Assembly: GCA_943736015.1 (NCBI GenBank)
Contig: OX031065.1
Location: 27,790,427-27,854,426, forward strand
Direction of reading: 5' to 3'
Length of the DNA stretch: 64,000 nt
DNA from: Tridacna crocea
Lineage: Eukaryota > Mollusca > Bivalvia > Cardiida > Cardiidae
In this document: positions 29,564 to 41,123 of the stretch, piece by piece
How positions within the stretch are numbered: the first letter of the stretch is position 1
How the letters are laid out: each line of letters starts with the position of its first letter
Translations under genes and position numbers: made by a program
The notes under the pieces: model-generated
What the model was told of the DNA's origin: nothing
Seen by the model: only the letters and a program-made list of their open reading frames with translations
Databases searched by the model: none

Positions 29564-30640
29564 CCTTTTACCTCCCACAGGCTTTTCTGGATGGCAACTC
29601 GGTATTAACAGTTAAATGTAGCACAATGGCATGAAAAGAAGAAATTCTTTGCACAAAGCAAGTAATTTTACATTGTTTTACATGTATTTGTTTATTTGTA
29701 AATCATAGTTTATGAGCTTCATTTACGTGAAAGAGGCCCTAATACTAATTTTTAGCCAGTTTTAACTCATTTTGTCTTGATTTTATCAAAATATAGTCAT
29801 TTTTATATCTTCATGTCACACATTGCGCCTGATGGATGCAAGATTGCTTAGATTACGGTTGATAGAAAATACATTTCGCTAAGTTGCAGCCTTTAGTGTA
29901 AACATACTCGTTGTTTCCGGTTTTTGAATCGAAGAATCGATAACCGTAATACACGCAGGTAGATTCGTATGACTATCATGCATTCTGTCATGTGACTATA
30001 TTTGACCTTGACCCTGGTCTGATGTGGTAAATAAAGGAAAATGGATGCTTCTCTGTTGCAGCCTTGATTTTCAGATGGAGGTCTCTGCCTGTATATGCAA
30101 ATTACACCGTATCCGACTCCTGGTGGAAACCAACGCTAAATTTCCGTGACGCACCGCCTTTGTTTACAGCTTCGGTCTTCAGCCAGTTTTTTTCTGACCA
30201 ATGTTCAGTTTCTTCTACAAATCTCCTCTTTCTTTTTTTCAATTACACCACATGTCAGTAATTTATCCAAAGGATTGATTTCTGTACCATTCTAAATTGT
30301 TTGAAATTTAACAGCGTTTTTGCTCACTGGATGTAGATGGGCATCTTTAAATGTATACAGCAAGTCTACATCACATATTATATTTTTTTTGGACGAAAAT
30401 ATAATGCACCTTAACGCAACAGAAATCACTGGTAAAAACTCTGAAATAACTCTGAAATAACCCGTCATTAATATAGTCATGTATCATACTATGGTTGCCA
30501 AGTATTGCTTGAGACCTTGTAAAAATCAAAGCGTTGAGACGCTGAAGTGGTATTTGTCAATGAAGCCCATTGTGTGGAATTAATAGTTTGAAAGGAAAAG
30601 AGACATATTGTTCAAATATTGGCTTAAAAGTCAACCCACT
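29564..30640. other. Low-repeat stretch
   Basis: About 1.1 kb with little recognisable repeat. Frames of 62-72 aa show no domain. A HINE or MITE signature is absent. Confidence 0.3.
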
Positions 30641-30648
30641 AAGCAAAT

Positions 30649-31180
30649 AAATACCTTTTTGGTTGAAGGGAGAGTACTCATGTAACTTAAAACTATAAAT
30701 TTGAAATATCTTTAGCCTTTTACATTAAATTTTCAACATTACAATCAATTACTGCGATCTATAAATATTCATGACCAAACAAATGGAATAGCACGAAATC
30801 ACAGGACGAACAAGCCATGGAACGAATTTGTTTTGGAACGAAAAAGCCCAATCGGTCAGTGGGCAAATTTTAAATACCTTTTTGGTTGAAGGGAGAGTAC
30901 TCATGTAACTTAAAACTATAATTTTGAAAAATCTTTAGCCTTTTACATTAAATTTCCAACATTACAATCAATTACTTCGATCTATAAATATTCATGACCA
31001 AACAAATGGAATAGCGCGAAATCACAGGACGAACAAGCCATGGAAAGAATTTGTTTTGGGACAAAAAAGTTCAATCGGTCAGTGGGCAAATGTATATCAT
31101 TGCACCAATAAAAGGCTATGAGCGAGAGAAGCTATTTTCAATCAAAAATAAGTATCTCAACGATGGATGGCTTTGACCAA
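30649..31180 (+). repeat. Family E repeat with 223 bp tandem duplication
   Basis: GGTTGAAGGGAGAGTACTC starts at 30661 and 30884, 223 bp apart. Both units contain TTTACATTAAATTTTC-AACATTACAATC, GATCTATAAATATTCATG and GGACGAACAAGCCATGG. The right unit continues to about 31180 (AACGATGGATGG). A diverged minus-strand copy lies at 36370-36840. Confidence 0.88.
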
Positions 31181-32283
31181 TGTATTTCAATATGCAATTT
31201 CAAATTATATACCCAAGTGCCACCGAAAAACTAATTTGCCGGAAAAAAATGAGTTTAACTGGGTTTATTTCCTTCGGCTTTGCACAAAATAAGATACATG
31301 GTTATCAAAATTCAATCTTGAACTCTTAGTGGTATTGCCTTCGACAAATACCACAGAAATATATATAATTGAGAGCAAAGTAGCACTATAAAATATGAAA
31401 AAGGAAAATGGCCCTTACAGCAATTTCTACATCTTTCATCATTACTTATACATTCACTTGATGTTGACTAATATTTGAGCATCACTTGGGTGTCCATGGT
31501 CAAGATCCTTCAGAGAGCTCGCTTTAAGTTTTGGTCACACTGAGCTAATGGACATGCAACAGTCGACAAATTATTGTATCCGTTTGTGTCCATTCGTATC
31601 TGTTTTATGTTTCTTATCTGGTCCTTATCTGATGAGGACCAGTGATGTCAGTTCAGACCAATGGGAAATTTTGAGCATGTTCAAAAATTTCCATTGAACA
31701 AAATTGACAGACACATGCAAATGACAGACTTCGGATGCATCTGACTATTTATATCCTTGGCATGTCACATGACCAGTAAGTTCCTTGTACATTGGGGTTT
31801 GGTACATTTCTTTTCATCACATGTTGGATGAATATTTGTAGCTTCTCTTGAGTTGCAATTCTGTTTAATCCAGTACAAGTCCTTTACTTGTAGGGTGATA
31901 TCCATTAACGGCTCATTTGTTATCTGTCACATATTTGGTAAACTAGTATTTTTTCTGATACATGACTGTGTGGTAATCATGCGGTTATTGTGTGGCTTCT
32001 TCACTCCCCACACTGATCATGTGAGCCTCAAGCAGCAGAGGAGATTAATTTTGTAACCAGATAACAAAATTCTGCATGTTTTTATCCTCAGTTACATCTC
32101 TGATAGCCAGTCAGACCAAGCCTTTATACTGGTGAATCCCAGGACATTACATGTACATGTGAACCATAACAGTGGTATTCTAGAAATACCGTTGAAAAGG
32201 GTATAAAACCATCATTTAGTCCTCAAAAGTATGATTGTCGGACAGTTGAACAAGCTCAGTCGGATTTGCATGTTTTGGGCTGT
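31181..32283. other. Low-repeat stretch
   Basis: About 1.1 kb without recognised mobile element. Frame 31853-32056 (67 aa) lacks a recognisable domain. Confidence 0.3.
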
Positions 32284-32497
32284 AATTCTTTACTACACCA
32301 CCACGAGTTTTAACGATCCTAATAAAAGCCTTTTGAAAATATTGTGGAAAGGGAAGAACATGCTAGTAACCAGCATTTTCTCCTCTTCCCACGATGTTTT
32401 CTACTCTTCTGGATACAGATTAAAATTTTTGAATTACTTTAATTTCGTCGTCTGCAAGTGTTTTCTACCAGTCTAAGTTTTTTCATTAGGTAAAGAG
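32284..32497 (+). mobile_element. TTAA-A MITE, ends decayed
   Basis: TTCTTTACTACACCACC to CATTAGGTAAAGAGTA. Palindrome core GCTAGTAACCAGC, arms with matching GGGAAGAACATG / CTCCTCTTCCC differences. Confidence 0.76.
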
Positions 32498-32537
32498 TAG
32501 AGGAAATCTCTATGTACCCTCAGAATTCAAGTATTAA

Positions 32538-32752
32538 TTCATTACCACACAATCCCTACTTTGACAACACCAAAAAAGAAGCCTTTAGAAAACATTGTGG
32601 GGAAAGGAGAAAATGCTGTTTACCAGCCATTTCTCCTTGTCCCACAATGTTTTCTACCCTTCACATAACAAATGTCAAATTTTCAGTCACTTTTGTCATC
32701 TGCAAATGCTTTCGATTCGGACAAACCTAAAATTTTGTCGTTTGGTAACGAG
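32538..32752 (+). mobile_element. TTAA-A MITE (215 bp)
   Basis: TTAA at 32534-32537 and 32753-32756. CTCATTACCACACAATCCC (written here as TCATTACCACACAATCCC) to GTCGTTTGGTAACGAG. Core GCTGTTTACCAGC. Confidence 0.9.
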
Positions 32753-32756
32753 TTAA

Positions 32757-33325
32757 GAGGAAAGAGTATAACAAAATAAACTGAAGGGCTAAGAAACTAA
32801 GTAAGCAGAAACTCCCAAGTATAAACATATGCTTAATGATTATCTAATCTAACCCTGCCTTAACTAAAAGGACTTCCAAAGCTTCCAAGCCTGGATCCAG
32901 TACAAGGGCAAGGCACTACTATCAGCCTTTTGGTACCTGGTGTATATCAAGATCAGTTCTTGTACTCGCCAACCATTTCTAAGAACAGTTTCTTAGTCTT
33001 TAGCATTTTCTAAATTTGGTAATAACGCAATTTCTGACTGGTTGAAGCTTAATTCTACTAAGAATATTCTAACAATGACATATACAAATTCTGTTTGCAT
33101 TTTTTCAGACAGTGTAGATCAAGATCAGAATGTGTAATCTGACCTTTGATCTAAACTGTCTGCTATTTTGTTCAATATTCTAGCCCAAATTCTGAACGGC
33201 GCAGGCTGACCAGGGCTGATACTTTTTGAAAATGCATTAAGCCCTCCTTTTCACAGAGCATGGCTCATTAATATAGGTATTCATTTTAGCCAATGACCAT
33301 TGATTTTTTTGGTTTTTTTTTTTAA
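32757..33325. other. Spacer with a GATCAGACTGCA-type hairpin
   Basis: At 33110-33225: GTGTAGATCAAGATCAGAATG, TCTGACCTTTGATCTAAAC and GCGCAGGCTGACCAGG (shortened), a decayed hairpin copy. Confidence 0.4.
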
Positions 33326-33541
33326 CCTTTTCCCAATCAACAAATTTTTGGACTGGACCAAATTGAAAGCATTTGCAGACGACAATTCCACTCTTACTAA
33401 AAAGATGATATATATGATAGGATAGAAAACATTGTGGGAAAAGGAGAAAATGCTGGTTGCCAGCATTTCCCCTTTTCCCACAATGTTTTCAAAAGGCTAC
33501 TATTTCAGACCCATAAAAACCAGGGATTGTTTGGGAAATGG
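33326..33541 (-). mobile_element. TTAA-A MITE (216 bp)
   Basis: TTAA at 33322-33325 and 33542-33545. CCTTTTCCCAATCAAC to GTTTGGGAAATGG. Both terminal repeats share the CCC-for-CC change (TTCCCAAT / TTGGGAA), so they still match. Core GCTGGTTGCCAGC. Confidence 0.88.
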
Positions 33542-33545
33542 TTAA

Positions 33546-34243
33546 ACAGTTGTTGAAACAAGACTATAGCTCTCTGTTGACCCTTTCCACTTTGTTCATC
33601 AACCATTCTAGGTATTGCTGTAATTTTAAAGTTTATGTACTCCAAGCTTTATAGGGAAGCATTTAATCTATCAAAATGACATAAGTACAGTCAGAAGGAA
33701 TTTGTTATAAAGACAATACTATGAAATGTAATGAAAACAAAACCAGCAAGGATGATCCATCAAAATACATAATGCCGAAAAGCACTTGGCCATATCCTGA
33801 TATATCAGAGAGCCGTTATCGGAATTTTTTATTGTTTATCTGTTGATATCTTTCCTTCAGATTAAAGTTTTTTTCCCTTCAATTTGAAGTAATCTATCCC
33901 CGAATGCACTTACTTTTGGGGGAGTGCGCAGGCGACCCAGTTTTAAAGAAGATTGGCATGATTTCTAATGACATTACTAAGAACTGATTAAATTCTGTGT
34001 ACAGCTGCCAGGAATGGAACATTAGTTCTACAAGATTTATCTTACGAATTCATGGTTCATTGCAAATCAACTGATACCATAATTTTGTAAATACAAATGG
34101 TTGTATTGCACACCTGCCTGAAGGAAACATCTGTGAATCAGACCATTAATTTCGATATCCCATACCTACGTGTATTTCGTTCCATAACTCAGAACAAGAC
34201 ACCATAGCACCATAGCCTTTTTGGGTTAAATTAATGTCTTTAA
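33546..34243. other. Low-repeat stretch
   Basis: About 700 bp, no element recognised, no convincing exon. Confidence 0.3.
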
Positions 34244-34469
34244 CTCATTACCAAAGAACAATATTTTAGGCTTGTCCAAATCGAAAGCATTTGTAAGCAA
34301 CATAATAAAAGTGACTGAAAATTTGATTTTTTTTTTTGTGAAGGGTATAAAACATTGTTGGAAAAGGAGAAAATGCTGGTTACCAGCCTATTTTTTCTCC
34401 TTTTCCCACATTGTTTTCTTAAGGCTTCTTTCTCAGGGTCGTCAAAAGTAGGGATTATGTGGTAATGGG
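34244..34469 (-). mobile_element. TTAA-A MITE (226 bp)
   Basis: TTAA at 34240-34243 and 34470-34473. CTCATTACCAAAGAAC to ATGTGGTAATGGG. Extra T run in the right arm of the palindrome. Confidence 0.9.
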
Positions 34470-34473
34470 TTAA

Positions 34474-35275
34474 AGGATCGAGCAATTCTATCGCTTGTCC
34501 AAAACGTTTTAAAAGGTTCAGATATTTTGTGAATTCAGAGGATTAGCAAGCCTAAACTCTTTCTGCTCTAGAAAAATAACCTTCACTTCTTTTACTGCCT
34601 GTAAATAATATCCCCCTGCAAGATTAAAGACCCAGTAGAGGCCAAAATATCAAAGCAGGTACATTTAAATTTAAATTATAATATTCAAAAGTGTACAAAA
34701 TACTTTGAAGAAAAATGTTTGTTATTGTGTGGGTGGGCTATGTTCTAGTTGCTGGCAGAAAAAAAAAATTTAAAATAAGGCACAACTACCTGCCAGGTTT
34801 TAACCTAGAAACAAAATCAATACCTCGGTCAGCCACAAACACTTGGACAGAGCGTACATTGACAGATTGTCATTCAATCAGTAGTTTCCATACTTTTAAA
34901 TAGTATGATATAGATTTAAATGCATCTTAACTTCCAGTTCCTTAGTGTTTGGCCTTTATTGTTACTTTAAGACATAGTTCAATTATGATTTAGAATGAAA
35001 GAGTGAACAAAGCAGATCAGAGATCAGAGTACATGTTTTGTTCAGTCCAATTTTGATCTACACTTTCCACAAAAGCTTTTTGTGTCATCAACAGTAAGGA
35101 TAGTAGAGTTGATGCAACTATATACAACGACATTGAAATCTGCAACTTCATGAAATATCGACACATGAAGGAAAATAGCAATGTTACAATGTTATGGTGA
35201 TACAATATCCAAACTAACAATCAAGAGAACCTTACTACATGTATTTGGCTAATGAGATCTTCGTTATAATCCATT
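34474..35275. other. Low-repeat stretch with a hairpin remnant
   Basis: 35008-35062 (CAGATCAGAGATCAGAG ... CAATTTTGATCTACAC) is a decayed copy of the short hairpin family. The remainder is unassigned. Confidence 0.35.
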
Positions 35276-35284
35276 TAGCTGCCA

Positions 35285-35640
35285 AAAGTAATTTATGCTG
35301 ATATTAAAATAAATTGAAATTTAAATCATACATTTTAATAGTAAGAAAATTGTTATGAAGGTGACAATCTGTTATTTTTTATGCTCTACTCAAGAGTTAG
35401 TCGCTGCAAGAAAAATTGCTTTTAAAAGTAGGTCGAAGTTGACAGGTCACTTTACGTTTTGTTTACATTTTACCTGAATTTAAAATTCATTTTTCTGCCA
35501 GCAAATAATACTTACACCAACTATAAAATAACAGATTGTCACCTTCACAATGAAATAAATACATGTAACATTTTAAAAATGGTATGGTATGAATTCAAAT
35601 ACATTTTGATACCCGTTTCATTTACTTTTGGCCTATATTG
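35285..35640. repeat. Diverged inverted repeat, arms about 105 bp
   Basis: The inner 24-27 bp are nearly perfect: TGAAGGTGACAATCTGTTAT at 35355 pairs with ATAACAGATTGTCACCTTCA at 35529. The pairing continues outward, with gaps, to GCCAAAAGTAA (about 35280) and TTACTTTTGGC (about 35620). The loop is about 150 bp. It may be a transposon with long inverted ends; no clear flank duplication is visible. Confidence 0.75.
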
Positions 35641-35827
35641 GGGCTTTAATACTGACACTATGAATATCGACTTAGTAAAATTCAGTAAATAAAGTCTAGG
35701 TTGGCATGTCATACACTTAAAATGCAACATCTAACCAACCATTAATGAACCAAACCTTACTTCAAGTTGTTAATTATGTGTTGGCAAGAACTGCAAAGAA
35801 ACTTTCCAACAGTCAAGCCATGTGTTT

Positions 35828-35962
35828 ACCCCTTACCACATAAACCTGAATTTATGTGCCCCTATGAAAGAAGGCTTTTGAAACACAGTGGGGAAAAGGA
35901 GAAAGCGCCAGTTACCAGTATTTTCTTACCAGTATTTTCTCCTTTCCTCACAATAATTTGTA
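35828..35962 (+). mobile_element. TTAA-A left half
   Basis: CCCCTTACCACATAAACC, palindrome with duplicated inner arm (TTACCAGTATTTTC twice), 3' half missing. Confidence 0.62.
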
Positions 35963-36072
35963 GTCTTAACAAGACATTTTTTGAGGCATTTGTTGAAGAA
36001 AATACATGTACCACTATGAGTTCAAATTTGAATTTTGAAGACCATCATATTTTGTACAACGCAGTTAGTTAA

Positions 36073-36294
36073 CTCTTTACCCAACGAAAAAATTTCAGAC
36101 TAGTCCAAATTGAAAGCATTTGCAGACAACTAAATGAATTTGAATGAAGAATTAAAATTTTATTTTGAAAGGGTATAAAAACATTGTGGGAAAAGGATAA
36201 AATGCTGGTAACCAGCATTTTTTCCTTTTTCCACTATGATTTCAAAAGGCTTCTTCCTCAGGGTCATTAAAAGTTGGGATTGTGTGGTAAACAG
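36073..36294 (-). mobile_element. TTAA-A MITE (222 bp)
   Basis: TTAA at 36069-36072, right flank TTCA. CTCTTTACCCAACG to GTGTGGTAAACAG. Core GCTGGTAACCAGC. Confidence 0.86.
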
Positions 36295-36369
36295 TTCAGC
36301 ACAATTTTTCTCAGGCAAAATTTGAATTTTTTGGTACCACTCAGATATGTAATTGGAAATGGCATACAC

Positions 36370-36840
36370 AGGGTAGGCCATCTATCATGGACATACAAAT
36401 TTTTTATTGAAATTAACTTCATTCACTAATAGCCTTCTATTGATATGAAATTTGTCTACAGATCACTTGGTCCTGGGCTTTTTCGTTCCAAAACCAGTTT
36501 TTCCAGTGGCTTGTTCAACCCAAGATTGCATGCTACTCCACCTGATTGGGCATGAATATTTATCAGGCCCGTAGGAACAGGGGGGGGCTACGGGGGGCCC
36601 AGCCCCCCCAAATAATTTCGAAAATCATATTCACTAAAAAAATACGAGTTCTTAGCGCAATGAAACAACCACACAAAAAATCGCAGTATTTCGAAGTTAG
36701 CCCCCCCAATCTTGAAATCCTTCCTACGTCGCTGTTTATAGATCCAAATAATTGATTACAATGTTGGGAATTCAATGTTAACAACAAAAAATATTCCAAA
36801 ATCATAGTTTTTAGATACAAATTCAATTTTGTTCCATATA
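36370..36840 (-). repeat. Family E repeat copy, interrupted
   Basis: On the minus strand the order matches 30690-31180: ACATTGTAATCAATT, GATCTATAAA, [insert], TATTCATGCCC, GAACAAGCCACTGG, GTTTTGGAACGAAAAAGCCC, CAATAGAAGGCTAT. About 70-75% identical by eye. It provides an unoccupied reference for the inserted 171 bp element. Confidence 0.72.
36564..36734. mobile_element. 171 bp G/C-tract element with 5 bp target duplication
   Basis: Ends CAGGCCCGTAGGAACAGG and, inverted, CAGCGACGTAGGAAGG. A G run follows the left end and a C run precedes the right end. TTTAT flanks it on both sides (36559-36563, 36735-36739). The family E unit has GATCTATAAATATTCATG at this point, confirming the empty site. 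Frame 36546-36755 (ARRNRGG...) is a by-product of the element. Confidence 0.86.
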
Positions 36841-36904
36841 TTTAAATGATTTCTGTCTCTATCCGTCATGCATCCTACTATCATGGGACAATCAAATGGG
36901 ACAA

Positions 36905-36945
36905 AACAATACCTCACCTTACCACTTCAGGCTCAGGTGAGCTAA
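36905..36945 (+). mobile_element. Orphan HINE tail
   Basis: CCTCACCTTACCACTTCAGG and CTCAGGTGAGCTAA form a decayed terminal hairpin. No head precedes it. Confidence 0.5.
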
Positions 36946-38665
36946 AAAGGGGCTTGGCTAAAGTAGTACAATAATACTCACTTTTAATCACAGCAATTTT
37001 TGTAACATAATTTCATCATAGAAATAGCTGTTTTCTGTTACGGGTGCACTACCTTAAACTACTGTTAATGAATTTTATCCGAATGAATTTTCCACCTTAT
37101 TCTTATCTATTTTCAGAAAAGCAATTTAACTTGTCCCACCTACATTTTATTGAAAATTCCCCTTATTTTCAGCTAAGGTGGGAAATTTCCCCAAATTTTC
37201 AGATTCTAGAAAAGACACTGGACCAGGCTATGAATTTAGTGTTGGGTAAAGAGTAAATGTATTCAATGTTTAAAGTAACAGAAGGCACCTAATTAAAGAT
37301 TGTGGTCTTGAATTTTCCTTTTAATTTGTAATACAATATATGAAGATCTTCCCAGCGAACTGAAATTATCTTTTTATTTCATTTGGATGTATAATAGATA
37401 AGCAAGTGGGATAAGAGACCTATCATATAGAAAGAACTCTGCTTAGACAGTGAATCCATAGGCACTGTCCATTTTGAGAGGATTTGAATAGCAAATCCGC
37501 ATACTGCAGTAGACTTAATAGAACCAAATACTATCATACACTCAGATTGCACTATACTGATTTTACTACCACTTTTAGCTGATACACTGTAACCTTGTTT
37601 TCACTTGTCACAACTTGAGTGATTCTGTACCTATATCAAACCTCATCCGTATTACTGTTATTTCCATTTGATTATATATAGCACGCCACTGAAAGTCGCC
37701 TAGCAATGACATAACATCTATGAAGTTACTCACATCTGTCTATTTGTCAGTGAAAATTTCAATCAGAATATGATAAACCACTTTAAAAATGAATGTTAGA
37801 ACTATTAAATTTTGTCAACTGAAATATAGTAAAAAAGGTTTTGATAGAAAATTGAAGCTCAAGTTTTCTGTTACAGAAGCCTTACAATTTTCAGAATGGT
37901 AAACCAACATGGTATTTCCCGGCGATGAATGTACCAATCTGCTTCATATCAATCCACCAGTTACAGCAAGGTGATATGATGGTTCCCATAATTGGAATTA
38001 TGCTGAATGACCTTGTTTTATGTCCTTACTGTACTTACAGTCCTACATGTGTGTACACTGTATCAAATTGATAGATTAAATTGCTACTGCCTAGAAAGCA
38101 ATAATAAAACAATTACTATGTGGCATACTTGGCAAAAGAGCTTTGACTTTAAGTTTTCTTTTTGCTATCAACACTAATCAATGACATGTATAATTTTATA
38201 TTAGATGACTGGGATGAATTTTTTTTAAAATACACTATAGCTTAATACTGAGCCACAAATCTGCATTTCAGGACTTTGAGTCCTTTGATTCCAACCCAAT
38301 AGTGGTCTGTTGCTAGGGAAAGCAATATAAAGTCATTGACAAAGTTAAACTGGAGAAAAATGGAGTCAGTAAGAGGATTGTCCAAGTGGCCATTTACAGC
38401 AACAGTTGATAATTTCCTACTTAGTTTCCTGTAATCTTACTTGGTAACAGATTGTTTGCCATGCCTTATCAACCTATCACCTTTTTATTATCTCAACTCT
38501 CAGAAACTTGTCATATTTCCCAGCATAAAACAGCTTTGATCCATCTGTGAAAGAATGATTTCTGATAACATGTGGCTAAAACAGAAACTCAGGCTGTTAG
38601 AGGTCAGTAAGACATAGCATTCCCTCTCAAGTTTGCCTGCAATGTTTGTGTGTGTCTGACTTTAA
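36946..38665. other. Longest low-repeat stretch in the window
   Basis: About 1.7 kb. Only a faint TTAA-A remnant ends at 37255 (CTGGACCAGGCTATG, TTGGGTAAAGAG). No frame above 70 aa and no recognised exon or RNA. Confidence 0.35.
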
Positions 38666-38886
38666 CCCTTTACCACACATTTACAACTTTTAATGATCAC
38701 ACAGGAAGACAGTTTTTGAACACATTGTGGGAAAGGAGAAAATGCTGGTTACCAGCATTTTCTCCTTTTCCAACAATATTTTCTACCCTATCATACAGAG
38801 ATATCATCATTTAGGCAGCATTTAATTTGCCGTCTGCAAGTGCTCCGAATTTGGATAAGTCAAAAACTTTGCCTTTGGGTAAAGAG
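38666..38886 (+). mobile_element. TTAA-A MITE (221 bp)
   Basis: TTAA at 38662-38665, right flank TTAT. CCCTTTACCACACATTTAC to CCTTTGGGTAAAGAG. Core GCTGGTTACCAGC. Confidence 0.86.
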
Positions 38887-38970
38887 TTATTTGGCTCCTA
38901 TCTACTTCTATTTGCAGGAGTCTTGACACAACTTGACATACATTTTTTTTTCCATTCTACTATTATTGTA

Positions 38971-39173
38971 ACTTTTTACCTGATGACAAGCTTTTAGACT
39001 TTACCAAAGGGAGGCCTTTGGGAGACAAGAAGCAGATTTGATGCATAAACCTGTTGTGAAATGACAAAATACTTTATGGGAACCCAATTTTTTCTTTTTT
39101 TTTCCAATAATGTTATTAGGAACTAGCTACATCAAAGTTGCTAAAAATTAGAGATTGTTTTATAAAGGATAGA
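38971..39173 (-). mobile_element. Strongly decayed TTAA-A MITE
   Basis: CTTTTTACCTGATGACAAG to TTTTATAAAGGATAG. The palindrome is no longer paired. Confidence 0.55.
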
Positions 39174-39217
39174 GAACAAGAGCATTAATCACTTTAAAGT
39201 ATTTACAAACATATTAA

Positions 39218-39757
39218 AGGTGGCCCTTCAGATTTTGGGACGAAAATTTTACAAAAGTGCAAAAAAAATAATCCTTATACTCCCAAAGCCTTTTAATTTT
39301 CATCATAAAACCCCAGTAATCGAAAACCGTCCGACAACACGAGAAATTAGAGATTTACTACGACCCAGGTTGACACCAACGGGAGACACATTCTATTTTT
39401 AGATGATCAATACGCTCATTTACTTACAGGAATACACAGAAGAAGATTCAAACATAGCGTCCGAAGAAAACATTATGGAAAATAATTATTACATGTTTGT
39501 TATGGTAGGGAATTTAAGCGTTATGAGTCACGTGCCAGTCACTTGACATTCCCATAATGCTTTATTGATTTTTGGCGCGAAATAAAAAAATAGCTTAAGA
39601 GGCTACGTAGCCATTTAAGGGAATACCACAAAAAAAAATTTTTTTTGTAATTTTATAAATCTTAATTATGGATGATTTGTATTATTTTTTCATATGAATT
39701 TCAATGATATATATATTTTTTAATTTGGTGAGATGTAAAAATTCTAAATACCCACCT
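39218..39757 (-). mobile_element. 540 bp TTAA element (family F), copy 2, complete
   Basis: Flanked by TTAA at 39214-39217 and 39758-39761. Ends AGGTGGCCC and, inverted, AGGTGGGTA: a short terminal repeat. It shares about 80% of bases with 21736-22290, including GAAATTAGAGATTTACTACG and AGTCACGTGCCAGTCACT. TTAA target suits piggyBac or Kolobok; ends AGGTGG differ from the TTAA-A/B families. A 60 aa frame inside is not conserved in copy 1. Confidence 0.83.
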
Positions 39758-39761
39758 TTAA

Positions 39762-40155
39762 AGAAACTTGTGTGTAATACATGTATGTTGTTTGGTGTGG
39801 AAAATATGTCTCTCATTTTTTTTGTTTAAACTTTTTCCATCTTCATTTTCTTGGCATACTTTTACCCTAATCAAACAAGTCCAGGAACAGTAACTAGGTA
39901 GTTTTAGTATTTAGAATAGGAAGGATACATTATTAGTTGTATGGTCTTACAAAGTTCATACGTCATTATTTGTATGGTCTTATAAACTTGTTCATGGCTG
40001 TCAGGAGCCATGTCACTCCAAACTGAAAGCATAGTGGCAACATGATACTGCCATGAACAAGTTCCAAAGTCCCCTGCCTCCTGACCATACAGAAAACTCA
40101 TTATACTGCATAGTTTTACACTTCCAATGTCATCCCTCACAACATACGTCAAGTG
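39762..40155. other. Spacer with a small hairpin
   Basis: ACTTGTTCATGGC (about 39988) and GCCATGAACAAGT (about 40052) pair across about 50 bases. Two direct repeats of GTATGGTCTTA lie at 39941 and 39974. A 134 aa minus-strand frame (39904-40308) covers this area; I recognise no domain in it. Confidence 0.4.
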
Positions 40156-40603
40156 TGACGTCACAGGTAGTGATATCGGACCCTTGTTATAAAGCCAATG
40201 TGCGTGTTTGGTAAGACTGTTTTTTTTTGTAATCGTTCCTTTAAATGATCTGAAGAAGTCTTTAGACCTCCAAAGCCTACAATGCCTGGGGACTTTGTTT
40301 TTTGTCAAAGCTTTTGTTAACTACTTATGATAATGGAATAGACTTCAACCAACTATTAAACCCAATCACTTTTTGATATTTGGTCAAAGTGTTTGTGCAT
40401 ATAGACATCTGCTTCCTGTCTAAAACATCAGAATATTAAATGTATTCATCTAATGTCTTTGATAAATACATGATGATGGTCTTTGTAGTCCGTTTGTATC
40501 CACCCAAGCTAGCCTCATTCTATCTTCATATCGTACTTACTTTTCAATATGGCGGACATAAGGTATGAAAATTCCCAGGTCCGATATCACTTCCTGTGAC
40601 GTA
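40156..40603. repeat. Inverted repeat pair with CRE-like palindrome
   Basis: ACGTCACAGGTAGTGATATCGGACC (arm 40158-40182, 25 bases; key words ACGTCACAGG and GATATCGGACC) is complementary to 40578-40602 with one mismatch. The left arm also contains a perfect TGACGTCA. About 395 bp separate the arms. Confidence 0.78.
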
Positions 40604-40890
40604 GGTTGTTACCCTTGAATGTGTATTCAGCAAAGTATCTTTTTTATGGTCATCCAAAATAACTACATTGAAAAAATAGAATTTCCCTTCGGAGTGCCTC
40701 AAGTCAATGAAAACAGATGTCACTGAGAACTGACATCACTGAAATCTGGGTAAAACATTCAGTTTGATGCATAAACCTAGTGATGTCACCATGAGTCTGT
40801 GATTAAGACAACATTAAAAAATAAGTAACTAATTTTAATTAGTAATTTTCATGATTTGCTGGCAATGCTTTGCTGCTTTAGCATGATCTT
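40604..40890. other. Unassigned spacer
   Basis: Nothing recognised. Confidence 0.3.
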
Positions 40891-40891
40891 C

Positions 40892-41119
40892 ATTCTTTAC
40901 CAAATGAAAAAATTCTAGACTGGTTCAAATAGAAAGCAGTAACTGTTGCAGACGACAAAATAAATGTGACTCAAAAATTGAATTTTGTTTCCAGCAGGGT
41001 AGAAAACATTGTGGGAGAAGGAGGAAATACTGGTTACCAGCATTTTCTCCATTTCCCACATTGTTTTCTCAAGGCTTCTTTCTCAGGGCCGTCAAAAGTA
41101 GGGATTGTTTGGTACTGAG
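40892..41119 (-). mobile_element. TTAA-A MITE, chained
   Basis: TTCTTTACCAAATG to TTTGGTACTGAG; shares TTAA 41120-41123 with the next copy. Nine extra bases (GTAACTGTT) near 40935. Core ACTGGTTACCAGC. Confidence 0.84.
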
Positions 41120-41123
41120 TTAA

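Noticed and set aside
36546..36755. 69 aa frame (ARRNRGGLRGAQPP)
   Set aside because: Entirely produced by the G/C-tract element and its flank.
40549..40562. First coding exon (ATGGCGGACATAAG then GTATGA)
   Set aside because: Five codons and a donor-like word are too little; kept only as a low-interest finding because of the inverted repeat nearby.
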